This document shows positions 16,929 through 25,794 of a stretch of 64,000 bases of DNA, piece after piece; position 1 is the first letter of the stretch; each line of letters starts with the position of its first letter. The position numbers were made by a program, and so were the translations under genes. This DNA comes from Pseudomonas sp. RIT-562 (GTDB lineage Bacteria; Pseudomonadota; Gammaproteobacteria; Pseudomonadales; Pseudomonadaceae), in NCBI RefSeq assembly GCF_026241895.1, contig NZ_JAPJIV010000022.1:1-64000 (forward strand), written 5' to 3'. A model generated the notes under the pieces. The model had not been told where the DNA came from and did no database searches. It saw only the letters and a program-made list of their open reading frames with translations.

Positions 16929-18164
16929 TCAGGCGTGGCGATACACCGGAACAGCCAAGCGTGGCGGTGGGATTCTGATTTTATCGGAGACTTTCAGGGC
17001 CATTTTCGGTTTGCCCAGGGCCACCACGCTGTTAAGCATGATGCGCACCAGTTCGGTCTGGCGGCGCACGCCGGTTTTCGAGAAGATCGAGCGCAGGTGC
17101 GCTCGCGCGGTATTGCGCCGGATGTTCAAGACCTCGGCGGCTTCTTCCAGGGACAAGCCGTTGGCCAGTTCCATGGCCAGCGCCGTTTCGGCCTTGGTCA
17201 GGTTGAACAGCTGCTTGGTCACCACTTCGCTGGCCAGGGATTTGCTCGATGCATCGCGGATATACACCAGTGCCGCCGGCTGGCCCTTCTCCTCCGCCCA
17301 GTCCAGGGAAGGAATCGATTCCACTACCACGCCCAGATTGACCAGCCCCGAGGGTCGCGTCACCGACATGGCCTCGGCGCTCTTCGGCGCATCCGGGTCG
17401 AAGGCGCTACGGATCAGGCGTTGCAGCTCGCGGTTATCGCTGGGATAAGTCGCTTCCAGGCGCCCGCCCACCAGCTTGAGGCCATCGGAACGGGCGAGGA
17501 TTTCCTCGGCTACTGGATTGATCCGCAACACGCTGCCGCTCTCATCGAGCACCAGGGTAGCGACCGACAAACGGCTGATGGCCTGCGAGTACAGATCGCT
17601 CAGCGACTCGCTGCGGTCCAGCAGGTTATGCAGCTGCGAGGCCCGACGCAGGTGCGGCAGGAAACTGGCGCACAGCGCCCGCTCGTTGGCATTGAAGTTG
17701 GGTGCATGTTTCGGGCGAGTCATACGAAAGCGCAGCTTGCCGCCGTCCGGGGTGGAGATGTCGGCGCCCATCAGGTGGTACACGTCAAACGGGCCGCAGA
17801 ACATCTTGAAGTAGGCGTTATGCTCCCACTCCTTGGAGCTCATGATGTCGTCCACGGTGAATACCTGGTCCAACGGCTGATTGGCGAACGGGGTATTGGT
17901 TTGTGGGTAGGTCATGTAGTTGACGTCACCGGCCCCTTCGATATCGCCAACGAGGATCATCACCCCGGTGTCCGGTTCATCTGGCACCCGCAAGATAAGG
18001 GTGACGAAGTTGGCGTCGTAGAGCTTGAGAAAGCTTCTGAGGGCGCGGGCCATCAGCTTCGGATCGAGCGCACCTTCATAGATTTCGCCGACCAGCTCAC
18101 TGTATCGCGAAAGGTCCAGGCCAACGCTGGCCAAATCTTCCTGGGTCAAGACAACATCTTGCAT
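16929..18164 (-). CDS. LuxR family transcriptional regulator, TeiR-like
   Basis: 411 aa. A long N-terminal sensor region containing a PAS-like stretch (LYSQAISRLSVATLVLDESG) and a C-terminal LuxR/FixJ helix-turn-helix at about residues 320-377 (LTKAETALAMELANGLSLEE, then RRNTARAHLRSIFSKTGV). Size and layout resemble TeiR/TesR, the LuxR-type activator of testosterone degradation in Comamonas. ATG 18164 follows AGGAG; the frame extends upstream without an RBS. Monocistronic, with no copy of the cluster box upstream; an AATAATAA motif lies 38 bp before the start. The most likely reader of the box, but the TetR and AraC proteins remain candidates. Confidence 0.82.
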   Translation of the reverse strand: MQDVVLTQEDLASVGLDLSRYSELVGEIYEGALDPKLMARALRSFLKLYDANFVTLILRVPDEPDTGVMILVGDIEGAGDVNYMTYPQTNTPFANQPLDQVFTVDDIMSSKEWEHNAYFKMFCGPFDVYHLMGADISTPDGGKLRFRMTRPKHAPNFNANERALCASFLPHLRRASQLHNLLDRSESLSDLYSQAISRLSVATLVLDESGSVLRINPVAEEILARSDGLKLVGGRLEATYPSDNRELQRLIRSAFDPDAPKSAEAMSVTRPSGLVNLGVVVESIPSLDWAEEKGQPAALVYIRDASSKSLASEVVTKQLFNLTKAETALAMELANGLSLEEAAEVLNIRRNTARAHLRSIFSKTGVRRQTELVRIMLNSVVALGKPKMALKVSDKIRIPPPRLAVPVYRHA

Positions 18165-18185
18165 AGTCTTCTCCTCGCGCGGGTA

Positions 18186-18198
18186 AGGACTTGGTCCT
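18186..18198. promoter_or_regulatory. Short palindrome upstream of the LuxR gene
   Basis: AGGAC-TTG-GTCCT, 22 bp 5' of the start codon. Unlike the cluster box the halves are in the order GAC..GTC; a possible autoregulatory site, weak evidence. Confidence 0.3.
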
Positions 18199-18202
18199 CC
18201 CC

Positions 18203-18210
18203 TTATTATT
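18203..18210 (-). promoter_or_regulatory. Crc/Hfq catabolite-activity motif in LuxR leader
   Basis: AATAATAA on the minus strand, about 38 nt before the LuxR start in an AT-rich leader. Confidence 0.45.
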
Positions 18211-18343
18211 TTTATAATTTCGGCTTGGGGGCCCCGAGGCGCCCCCTTTTTGACCGCTACCTGCCAGCGCAATCCAGCAACGGGACCGGCTTCAGTTTCT
18301 CTATCGCCTGCGCACTCCACAATAGGCCCGGCAGGTTTATTTT

Positions 18344-20770
18344 CTACTCCCGGGAGTCACGTGCAGCCGGGCTGTTTTTCAGGCGGAACTGACCTTGTGC
18401 CGGCAATGGCTGGCGAGCCCGCTCGGCGACCAGCGGGCGTCCGCGGTTGAACCAGGCCGCCAGCGCCGGCAGCAGAAAAATCGCCCCCAGCACGTTGACC
18501 AGGAACATGAACGACAACAACACTCCCATGTCGGCCTGGAACTTCAGCGGAGCGAAGGCCCAGGTGCAGACACCAATCGCCATGGTCACGGCCGTGAACA
18601 CCGCCGCAGTCCCGCGTTGGCACATCGCCTCGTAGAACGCCTCCCGCAGGTTCGCGCCGCGAAGCATTTCGTGTTGGATCCGTTCGTACAGGTAAATGCC
18701 ATAGTCGACACCCACGCCAACCCCCAACGCCATCACCGGCAAGGTGGCGACTTTCAGACCGATCCCGAGCATCGTCATCAGCGCGTTGCACAGGATCGCC
18801 ACAATCGCCAGCGGTACCAGAATGCACAGCACCGCGCGGATAGACAGGAAGGTCAGCCAGCAAAACAGCGCCACTGAACCGAACAGCGCACCGAGCATGA
18901 TCACTTCCGCGCGCTTGACCGCCTCGTTCGATGCCGCCATCACCCCGACGTTGCCGCCGGCCAGAAGGAATTCGACTTGCGGTGTACTGACTTCAGCAAT
19001 GATCTGCCTGGCCTGCGCGACGGCATGGCTGACGGTGCTGCCCTCGTGGTTGGCGAGAAACACCAGGATCTGCATCTGCTGGCATCCGTCGGTCACCAGG
19101 CCGTCATCCGGCATGTACGCCCGCGCGCCCTGGCTCAGGCCACGGGGCGAACCCGGGATGGCCGCCCAGCGCGGATTGCCTTCGTTGTTGCCGGCGATCA
19201 CTCGCTTGCCCATGTCCGCCACACTCTGGATCGACTGAACGCCTGTGACCGTGCGCATGCGGAAGTCGAAGGCTTCCACCGCACGCATCACGGCGGGCGA
19301 CAGGCAACCCTCGTCGACACCTTTGACCTGGACGAACACCGACATCACATCGAGGCCAATGGAATAACTGCTGATGATTTTTGCGTTGTCCTGGTTGTAG
19401 CGTGAGTCGGCCCGCAGCTCCGGCGCGCCGGCGCCGATATCGCCCACCGCCAGGTCGCGAGCCTTGTAGGCTCCGGCCGCCAGCAGCACTAGACTGACCA
19501 CGAACACGCCCAGGGCCGGCCCCGGTTCGGCCAGGGCCGACAGCCGCCACCACAGGCGATGCCTGCCCGCCGGCCGCGATTGCGCGCGACGCAACAGCGC
19601 AGGTTCCAGGCGCAGGTAAGAAATGATGATCGGCAACATCAATTTGTTGGTGATGATCATCAGCATCACGCCGATGCAGGCCGTCACTCCCAGTTCGTGA
19701 ACGATCGGGATGTCGATCATCATGATGACCGCAAACCCCAGAGCGTTCATCAGCAAGGCCAGGGAACCGGGGATGAAGATCTTGCAGAACGCCGAGCGCG
19801 CTGCTTCCTTCGAAGAGCTGCCGGCCAATACGTCCTGCTTCCAGGCGTTAGTCATCTGCACCGCATGGGACACGCCGATGGAGAAAATCAGGAACGGCAC
19901 CAGAATCGACATCGGGTCGATGCCCAGCCCCACCAGAGGCAACAGACCCAGCAACCAGACCACCGGCAGCAACGCAACCAGCAGCGCCACCACGGTCAGG
20001 CGCAGTGAGCGGGAATACAGCCACAGCAGCAAACCGGTAATGACGAAGGCCACGACGAAGAAGCCGATCACCGTGTTCAGCCCCTCGACCACGTCGCCCA
20101 CCAGTTTGGCGAAGCCGACGATGTTGATTTCGATATCAGGGCTGTTGTACTTGCCGCGGATTTCTTCCAGGCGCTTGGCGATGTCGACGTAGGACACCGG
20201 TTGCCCGGTCTTCGGATCAACGTCCTGAAGGTCGGCCCGGACCATCGCCGACTTCAGGTCGTTGGCCACCAGCCGCCCGACCTGGCCGGACGCCGCCGTG
20301 TTGCTGCGCACCTGCGCCAGGTCTTCGGCGGTGCCGCTGAAGCGCGGCGGCACCACTACGTCGCCAAAAAAACCTTCCTCGGTGATTTCGATGTAGCGCA
20401 CGTTGGCGGTGAACAACGAAGTGACGCTGGGACGACTGACACCGGAGATGAAAAACACGTCGTCGGTGACTTTGCGCAACGTCTCCAGGTACTCGGTGTT
20501 ATAGATGTCGCCCTCGCCCTTCCAGCGCACGCTGACCAGGAACCGGTTGGCGCCCGTGAAGTAGCGACTGAACTTGAGAAAATTGACCATGTACTCATGA
20601 CGCACCGGGATCTGTTTGTTGAACCCCGGATCGAGCTGCGTGTGGGTGGCGCTATAACCCAGGCCCAGCGTCACCAGGACGAACAGCAACAGCAGTCCCT
20701 TGCGCCAGGCCATCAGCAGGTCTGCGCACGTTTCGACGCAGCGCGTCACCCAGTGTTTACCTTGATTCAT
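18344..20770 (-). CDS. RND/MMPL family transporter
   Basis: 808 aa inner-membrane protein with the repeated RND layout: one N-terminal membrane helix (LLLLFVLVTLGLGYS), a large periplasmic domain, a bundle with GIDPMSILVPFLIFSIGVSHA, then a second periplasmic loop and a second bundle with GVGVGVDYGIYLYERIQHE. This is the MMPL/HpnN-like group that moves lipids, hopanoids and sterols rather than the drug-efflux group. Second gene of operon G, 14 bp after the YCF48 protein, a pairing often seen in steroid and terpenoid clusters. Direction of transport cannot be told. Confidence 0.86.
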   Translation of the reverse strand: MNQGKHWVTRCVETCADLLMAWRKGLLLLFVLVTLGLGYSATHTQLDPGFNKQIPVRHEYMVNFLKFSRYFTGANRFLVSVRWKGEGDIYNTEYLETLRKVTDDVFFISGVSRPSVTSLFTANVRYIEITEEGFFGDVVVPPRFSGTAEDLAQVRSNTAASGQVGRLVANDLKSAMVRADLQDVDPKTGQPVSYVDIAKRLEEIRGKYNSPDIEINIVGFAKLVGDVVEGLNTVIGFFVVAFVITGLLLWLYSRSLRLTVVALLVALLPVVWLLGLLPLVGLGIDPMSILVPFLIFSIGVSHAVQMTNAWKQDVLAGSSSKEAARSAFCKIFIPGSLALLMNALGFAVIMMIDIPIVHELGVTACIGVMLMIITNKLMLPIIISYLRLEPALLRRAQSRPAGRHRLWWRLSALAEPGPALGVFVVSLVLLAAGAYKARDLAVGDIGAGAPELRADSRYNQDNAKIISSYSIGLDVMSVFVQVKGVDEGCLSPAVMRAVEAFDFRMRTVTGVQSIQSVADMGKRVIAGNNEGNPRWAAIPGSPRGLSQGARAYMPDDGLVTDGCQQMQILVFLANHEGSTVSHAVAQARQIIAEVSTPQVEFLLAGGNVGVMAASNEAVKRAEVIMLGALFGSVALFCWLTFLSIRAVLCILVPLAIVAILCNALMTMLGIGLKVATLPVMALGVGVGVDYGIYLYERIQHEMLRGANLREAFYEAMCQRGTAAVFTAVTMAIGVCTWAFAPLKFQADMGVLLSFMFLVNVLGAIFLLPALAAWFNRGRPLVAERARQPLPAQGQFRLKNSPAARDSRE

Positions 20771-20784
20771 TGCCTGCCTCTCAT

Positions 20785-21771
20785 TTACTGGGTGACCTGT
20801 GTGGTCACTAGGGCAGCGACGCTGCCACCTGAACCCTGCAAGACGCCGCGCTCGCCGCCCACCAGCAGGCGCGAGCCAACCACGGTCGCCGAGGTCAACG
20901 TACCGAGCCCGGCCAGGCGTCCGACGCCGACCAGCTCACCTTTGGCGTCCAGACGCACCACCGAGCTGCCCGCACCGACGATTACCAGGCCCGATTGATC
21001 CGGCAGCAGAGCATGGCCGTACAGCGGCAGTTGATTGCCGACCTTGATCTGGGTCCAGGTCTCGCCGAAATCGTGGCTGACAAATACATGCCCGCGCATG
21101 CCGTAGGTGACCCAGTTGGATGCGCTCAGGCGCACGATGCCGAACAGCGAGCCGCTGTAGAACGCGGGCAAGGTCTGCCAGTGTTTGCCGCCGTCGGTGG
21201 TGCGCAATACCAGGCCCTGCTCGCCCACCAGCATGCGTCGGCCATCGTTGCCGCCGGCCATGCCGTTGAGGTGGGCGCTGTCGATATCCAACGCTTGCGG
21301 CGACCAGGTCTTGCCGGCATCGAGGGATTGGTAGAACTTGCCGAAGCTGCCGAAGGCCATGACGCTGTCGCCACCCCCGCTCCAGACGCCCAGCAGGGGT
21401 TCGCCGAGGTCGCTGTCGTGACGAATTTCCTGCCAACTGCTGCCGGCATCTTCGGAGCGCAGGATCCAGCCGTCATGCCCGACAGTCAGCAAGCGCTTGT
21501 CATCCAGTGCAATGACAGCGGTCAGGGTGGCGTTGCGCTGGGTGGCGACGCTGGCTGGCTGCCAGCTGACTCCCTGATCGTCGCTGAGCAGGATGCTGCC
21601 GCGCTCGCCAACCGCAACCACCCGTGAGCCCAGGTTGAGCAGGCCGTTGATCTGTACCCGGTCCGGGTGAGTCACCAACAGTTCGGCCTGTGGCGGAGTT
21701 TTCGGGGAAAAGGTGTAGCCAATGGTCAAGGCGACCACCAGGCAGACGACGTAGCCGATCACAGAGCGCAT
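20785..21771 (-). CDS. YCF48/BNR-repeat exported protein, RND partner
   Basis: 328 aa. N-terminal membrane or signal segment (SVIGYVVCLVVALTIGYTF) followed by repeated beta-propeller blades with the Asp-box style sequence SxDxGxxW (LSDDQGVSW, SEDAGSSW, SLDAGKTW, TTDGGKHW, SHDFGETW). This is the YCF48-like propeller family. ATG 21771 follows AGGAG. Immediately upstream of the RND gene, so a periplasmic accessory factor for that transporter is likely. A degenerate box lies 143 bp upstream. Confidence 0.84.
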   Translation of the reverse strand: MRSVIGYVVCLVVALTIGYTFSPKTPPQAELLVTHPDRVQINGLLNLGSRVVAVGERGSILLSDDQGVSWQPASVATQRNATLTAVIALDDKRLLTVGHDGWILRSEDAGSSWQEIRHDSDLGEPLLGVWSGGGDSVMAFGSFGKFYQSLDAGKTWSPQALDIDSAHLNGMAGGNDGRRMLVGEQGLVLRTTDGGKHWQTLPAFYSGSLFGIVRLSASNWVTYGMRGHVFVSHDFGETWTQIKVGNQLPLYGHALLPDQSGLVIVGAGSSVVRLDAKGELVGVGRLAGLGTLTSATVVGSRLLVGGERGVLQGSGGSVAALVTTQVTQ

Positions 21772-22096
21772 ACGTAAGGCTCCTGTTCCAGACACGCGTG
21801 CATAGGGCAAGTCATAGGGCCAATCCTCTTGTTCTTGTCAGGCACCAAGGCAGGTGAAGCCATCGAAACGAGCGATGCTCCTGCACGGATAGTCGGCGCA
21901 AGGACGGGGGTACACATCGTCCAAATGGCTTATGTAATGGCAGGAATGGCTTGTGGCCGGGCTTTTGAGAGGAGGTGCCAAAAGCCGGAATCCAGAAGAT
22001 TCATACGGTTTTTAACGAAACGTCCTACATCGCTTTTTGTGACTTCTCGTTACGTTTCTCTCGACCCTCAAGTCTTGTGAAACAAGGAGAAATCCC
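21772..22096. other. Divergent intergenic region, boundary of the T6SS module
   Basis: 325 bp between the YCF48 gene (minus) and the T6SS effector (plus). It holds the degenerate box at 21915-21932 and, just before 22097, a good AAGGAGAAA ribosome site. I see no gene, REP or terminator here. Confidence 0.6.
21915..21932 (-). promoter_or_regulatory. Degenerate cluster box upstream of operon G
   Basis: Minus strand TAAGCCATTTGGACGATG. The GACGATG half is exact and the leading TA and C5 are kept, but positions 3-4 differ (AG for GT). Oriented toward the YCF48 start at 21771. Confidence 0.4.
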
Positions 22097-23140
22097 ATGG
22101 ACGGAAAAATATGGCCCTGCACCGCCGCCAATCCCCGCGGGTTGCGCAGGCAACCTGGATTGCTCGGAACCGGCACCCTGCCCTTCCCCAGCGAGATCGC
22201 CTCGCGCTCGTTTCCCATCATGGAAAATTTTGCCGGTTACTACGCAACCAGCGACTACAACGCCGCGATGTTCCTGGCTTACGAACTGTCTGCCCCCGAC
22301 GCAGAGATGACCTCGGTCGAGGCGCAGGAATCGGTTCACTTGCTGTGCACCTTGCTCAAGCGCCTGCGTGCTGCGCCGAACATCCCGGTCGAAGCGTTCA
22401 AGAAACTACAGCAGATGGCAGAAGCCATTCCGCAGATCGGCCCGCTCCTGTTTTCGCCCACCAGTTTGCCCGGCACTTTGCTCGCCATCGGTACCATCAT
22501 CGCCGCAGCAGCTCAATCCAAGGCTCTGGTTGATCTGCTGGATCTCTCAGCCGCTGACAAGAAGAAGCTGGTGCAGTGGGCTAATTCGCGAGGTAGTGCG
22601 AGTTCCCAATCGGCGAAAAAAGCGTTCAGGGGCAGGGTCAAATTGATTCGTGTTGCAGGGCAGCTGCATTTTGAAGTGCCTGTTACAGCTCAAGCGCAGA
22701 GTTACAGGGTGTTAGGTCAGGTGGGGCAGCAGTTTGCGCATATCCCGGCATTCGGGACAAAGGGTGTACTAGATAGCAGGGCGATGCTGCATGCGAATGG
22801 TGCGTCGCGTGGGCTCAAGTTGATGACCGGGGGGACAGTCGGGTCTGTGTTAGCTGTTGGGCCGCAGGCGTATTTTGACTACAGCAGTTCATCGACGATG
22901 GGGGAGTTCTTCAAGAAGTCTGCGTACAGTCAGCCGACTAATGTAGCAGCGTTAGTCGGGGGAGCATTGGCTAGCGCATCCTTCACCTTTGTATGCGTTG
23001 TAGCAGGTTTTGGTACTGCTCCGTTAGTTTTAGTCTTGGGCGTAGGTCTCATTGCAGGAGCTGGACTTCAGTATCTAATACAACATAAAGGTGCTGATCG
23101 GGCAGTCGGAAATCATATCGTAAAAGAGTTTGGATTATGA
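22097..23140 (+). CDS. Putative T6SS effector with hydrophobic C-terminus
   Basis: 347 aa, family not recognised. No signal peptide. Hydrophobic segments near residues 130-150 (GTLLAIGTIIAAAAQS) and two adjacent ones near 295-340 (LVGGALASASFTFVCVVAGF and LVLVLGVGLIAGAGLQYLI), a hairpin layout seen in pore-forming toxins. The gene overlaps the next membrane gene by ATGA and is followed by vgrG, the pattern of a toxin/immunity pair delivered by a VgrG spike. Strong AAGGAG before ATG 22097. Base composition drops to AT-rich in its last third, unlike the surrounding catabolic genes. Effector role is inferred from context and hydropathy only. Confidence 0.6.
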   Translation: MDGKIWPCTAANPRGLRRQPGLLGTGTLPFPSEIASRSFPIMENFAGYYATSDYNAAMFLAYELSAPDAEMTSVEAQESVHLLCTLLKRLRAAPNIPVEAFKKLQQMAEAIPQIGPLLFSPTSLPGTLLAIGTIIAAAAQSKALVDLLDLSAADKKKLVQWANSRGSASSQSAKKAFRGRVKLIRVAGQLHFEVPVTAQAQSYRVLGQVGQQFAHIPAFGTKGVLDSRAMLHANGASRGLKLMTGGTVGSVLAVGPQAYFDYSSSSTMGEFFKKSAYSQPTNVAALVGGALASASFTFVCVVAGFGTAPLVLVLGVGLIAGAGLQYLIQHKGADRAVGNHIVKEFGL

Positions 23141-23859
23141 TCGACGTAAAGACCATGCGAAAGAATTGTTGGATTATTTTTTTTGGAGTCGCATTTTTCG
23201 GATTTTTTGGGCCGTGGAATTTGCGTGGCTTTTGGTTTTTTTATTTGGCCTTTGTGTGTTTACACCTGATCTGGACAGTATATATTACATATGTTTGCGA
23301 ACGATATGTCTTATTCCTAACTTCTTACACATTGCCTATCGCACTTGTCTTTTCATACATGGCAAGCAGTGCAATGCATTACTGGATATCATCCTCTTTT
23401 GAAACCATCTGGTCACGTGGAAGCGCTTTATGGGTAGCTCCTTTCACCTTGGCTTGTGTAGTTCTAGCCGTCATCTTCTTCAGTAAATCGTCATCTTTTC
23501 CATTTGAGGTTATCGGAAACAGAGTCACAGTGAAGGGTAAGTTGTCGCGACATAGCAGCTACAATGGGGGTTTGGCAGGGGGCATCTCGACCTTCTTAGG
23601 CAGTGTATTGTTGAATGTGGCAAGTGATTATGCGTCTGGTTTAATTATAGTTTGTGGATGCACGGCAATTTCAATTTACATTCTGTTCATGGGGCGTCAT
23701 GTCATCCGAGGTCTTCGCACCCTGCATAATTTAGAGCGTGCTATGCCCACTCCTTTCACATTTATGCAAATCGACGAGATTCGAGAGGCTCGTAGCCAAT
23801 GGTGGCTTGGTCGGCTGTTCAAATGGATCGCCTCCCAGCACAAACAACCCTCGGCCTGA
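23137..23859 (+). CDS. Polytopic membrane protein, putative immunity protein
   Basis: 240 aa, roughly six membrane segments: CWIIFFGVAFFGFFG, YLAFVCLHLIWTVYITYV, LPIALVFSYMASSAMHYW, LWVAPFTLACVVLAVIFF and two near residues 150-190. No family recognised. ATG 23137 overlaps the effector TGA by four bases, implying coupled translation; ATG 23155 is an alternative. Markedly AT-rich compared with its neighbours. A multi-pass inner-membrane protein paired with a hydrophobic effector fits immunity against a pore-former, but there is no direct proof. Confidence 0.6.
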   Translation: MIDVKTMRKNCWIIFFGVAFFGFFGPWNLRGFWFFYLAFVCLHLIWTVYITYVCERYVLFLTSYTLPIALVFSYMASSAMHYWISSSFETIWSRGSALWVAPFTLACVVLAVIFFSKSSSFPFEVIGNRVTVKGKLSRHSSYNGGLAGGISTFLGSVLLNVASDYASGLIIVCGCTAISIYILFMGRHVIRGLRTLHNLERAMPTPFTFMQIDEIREARSQWWLGRLFKWIASQHKQPSA

Positions 23860-23904
23860 GCATCGCTTAGAAACCACCTATACAAAAACAAAAAGGACTT
23901 GTTC

Positions 23905-25746
23905 ATGCCAGTTGATATCTCACCCCTATTTAACCCTCAACACCGCCGCCTGTTCAAACTATCGTTAAACTTCAAAAGAGGTCATGAATTACTCCTTGAG
24001 TCGTTCGTTGGGCAAGAGCGGTTATCCGCAGACTTCGGATATCAACTGGAGCTCCTGTCCGAAGACGCCGGTATCAAACTAAAAACAGCCATGGGCCAGT
24101 CAGCCACCATCGAAATCGAATTGGCTGACGGTTCCAGTCGATTCATCAGTGGGCATGTGCTGCGCTTTGCCAACAATGGCAGTGACGGCGGGATCTGTCG
24201 CTATTCGGCGGTGCTCGGTTCGTGGTTCAGCTTGCTGGAGCAGCGGTACGACTCGCGGATTTACCAGGATCAAACGATTGAAGAAGTCGTGTCCGAAGTG
24301 TTCAGCCGACATTCAGCGGTGGCTAGATTCAAGTTCCGTGTCGATCGCCTGCTGAAAAAGCACAGCTACATCACCCGCTATCGTGAAAGTGATCGCCAAT
24401 TTGTCATGCGGCTTCTGGAAAGCGAGGGGCTGTTCTTCTACTTCGAGCACTGCGCTGAGAGTCACACGATGATCATCATGGATGACTCGACCCTGCTGCC
24501 CTCATTGCCAGAACAGCCCCAAGTGCGCTTCCACCGTGCTTCAGTGACTGAAACCGCCGACTCGATCACACACTGGAGCGCCGCGCGGGAATTGCAGTCG
24601 AGCAGTATTTCGGTTCAGACCTTCGATTATCGTCAGCCGGCAAACCGGCTTCCGGTCAGTATGAAAAGCCTCAATCAGCAAGGCGATGTGCCTATCTACG
24701 AAATTAACGACTTCATGGGCCAGTACACTCATGGCACCTACGACGATGGCGAGGTCCTGGTAAGAAACCGGATAGAGGCGCTAGAGCTCAAGGGCAAGGA
24801 GTTTCGCGGCCAGAGTAACTGCAGAGCGATGCGCCCGGGTTTTACGTTCGAACTTACTCAGCACTACGAGCATGACGGCGGCTCTACAGACGACCGCCAG
24901 TTTCTGCTCATGAGCATTGAACACGCAGGCAGCAATAATTATCTCACCGCAAACCAGGCGGGTTACGCAAACACGTTTTATTGCGTGCGCAAGAAAATCA
25001 AATTCCGTCCCCAGCTGGAGACACTGATACCCACCATCACTGGCCCGCAGACCGCCATCGTCGTTGGTCCGCCAGGTGAGGAAATCTACACCGATGAACT
25101 CGGCCGGGTAAAAGTGCAGTTTCACTGGGACCGTTATGGCGATTTCAACGACAAGAGTTCGTGCTGGGTGCGCGTCGCCCAATCCGGAGCCAGCGGCGGT
25201 TTTGGCAGCATCCTCATTCCCAGAGTTGGCGATGAAGTGGTGGTGGTTTTCCTCGACGGCAATCCCGACCGCCCGTTGATCATGGGCAGCCTCTACAACA
25301 GCGAGAACAACCCTCCGTGGGCGCTGCCGGCGAACAAGACGCAGAGTGGCTTCCTGACCCGATCAATGAAAGGCCGAGGCAGTCACGCGAACTTTTTGCG
25401 CTTCGAAGACAAGGCCGGTGCCGAGCAAGTGATCGTCCACGCCGAGCGCAACATGGACACCGAGGTTGAGGCAGACGAAACCCTCAGTGTCGCAGGTAGC
25501 CGCCAGATCACCGTCGGCGGCAGGCATTCGGAAACCATCAAGCACGACACCAGCATTGCCGTGGAAGAGGGAGCATATTCCGTCACTGTCGATAAAAGCG
25601 CAGTGAAAATCCAGGCAGCGACTTCCATCATCCTGGAGGTGGGTGCGAGCAAATTGGTTATGAACCACGATGGCACCATCACCTTGGCCGGTGTATTGGT
25701 CGATGTGGAAGGCACAACGGCCCTCCATTTGAACAAACGGTGCTGA
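23905..25746 (+). CDS. vgrG: Type VI secretion tip protein VgrG
   Basis: 613 aa. The N-terminal two thirds form the gp27-like (phage GPD) region, including the ITRYRESDRQFVMRLLESEG segment, followed by the gp5 OB-fold stretch DELGRVKVQFHWDRYG, WVRVAQSGASGGFGS, IPRVGDEVVV and LDGNPDRPLIMGSLYN, then a short beta-helix spike. There is no extra C-terminal effector domain. ATG 23905 follows AAAGGA; the TTG six bases earlier is not needed. It stands alone without structural T6SS genes, so it is an orphan vgrG using a system encoded elsewhere, and unusually lies downstream of its presumed effector and immunity genes. Confidence 0.93.
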   Translation: MPVDISPLFNPQHRRLFKLSLNFKRGHELLLESFVGQERLSADFGYQLELLSEDAGIKLKTAMGQSATIEIELADGSSRFISGHVLRFANNGSDGGICRYSAVLGSWFSLLEQRYDSRIYQDQTIEEVVSEVFSRHSAVARFKFRVDRLLKKHSYITRYRESDRQFVMRLLESEGLFFYFEHCAESHTMIIMDDSTLLPSLPEQPQVRFHRASVTETADSITHWSAARELQSSSISVQTFDYRQPANRLPVSMKSLNQQGDVPIYEINDFMGQYTHGTYDDGEVLVRNRIEALELKGKEFRGQSNCRAMRPGFTFELTQHYEHDGGSTDDRQFLLMSIEHAGSNNYLTANQAGYANTFYCVRKKIKFRPQLETLIPTITGPQTAIVVGPPGEEIYTDELGRVKVQFHWDRYGDFNDKSSCWVRVAQSGASGGFGSILIPRVGDEVVVVFLDGNPDRPLIMGSLYNSENNPPWALPANKTQSGFLTRSMKGRGSHANFLRFEDKAGAEQVIVHAERNMDTEVEADETLSVAGSRQITVGGRHSETIKHDTSIAVEEGAYSVTVDKSAVKIQAATSIILEVGASKLVMNHDGTITLAGVLVDVEGTTALHLNKRC

Positions 25747-25794
25747 GGGAGCAGGAGGTGCGTCCCTCCTCCCATCAAGCCACCCCGTCAACCA

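Noticed and set aside
18186..18198. AGGACTTGGTCCT as another copy of the cluster box
   Set aside because: Half-sites are in the opposite order and GACGATG is absent.
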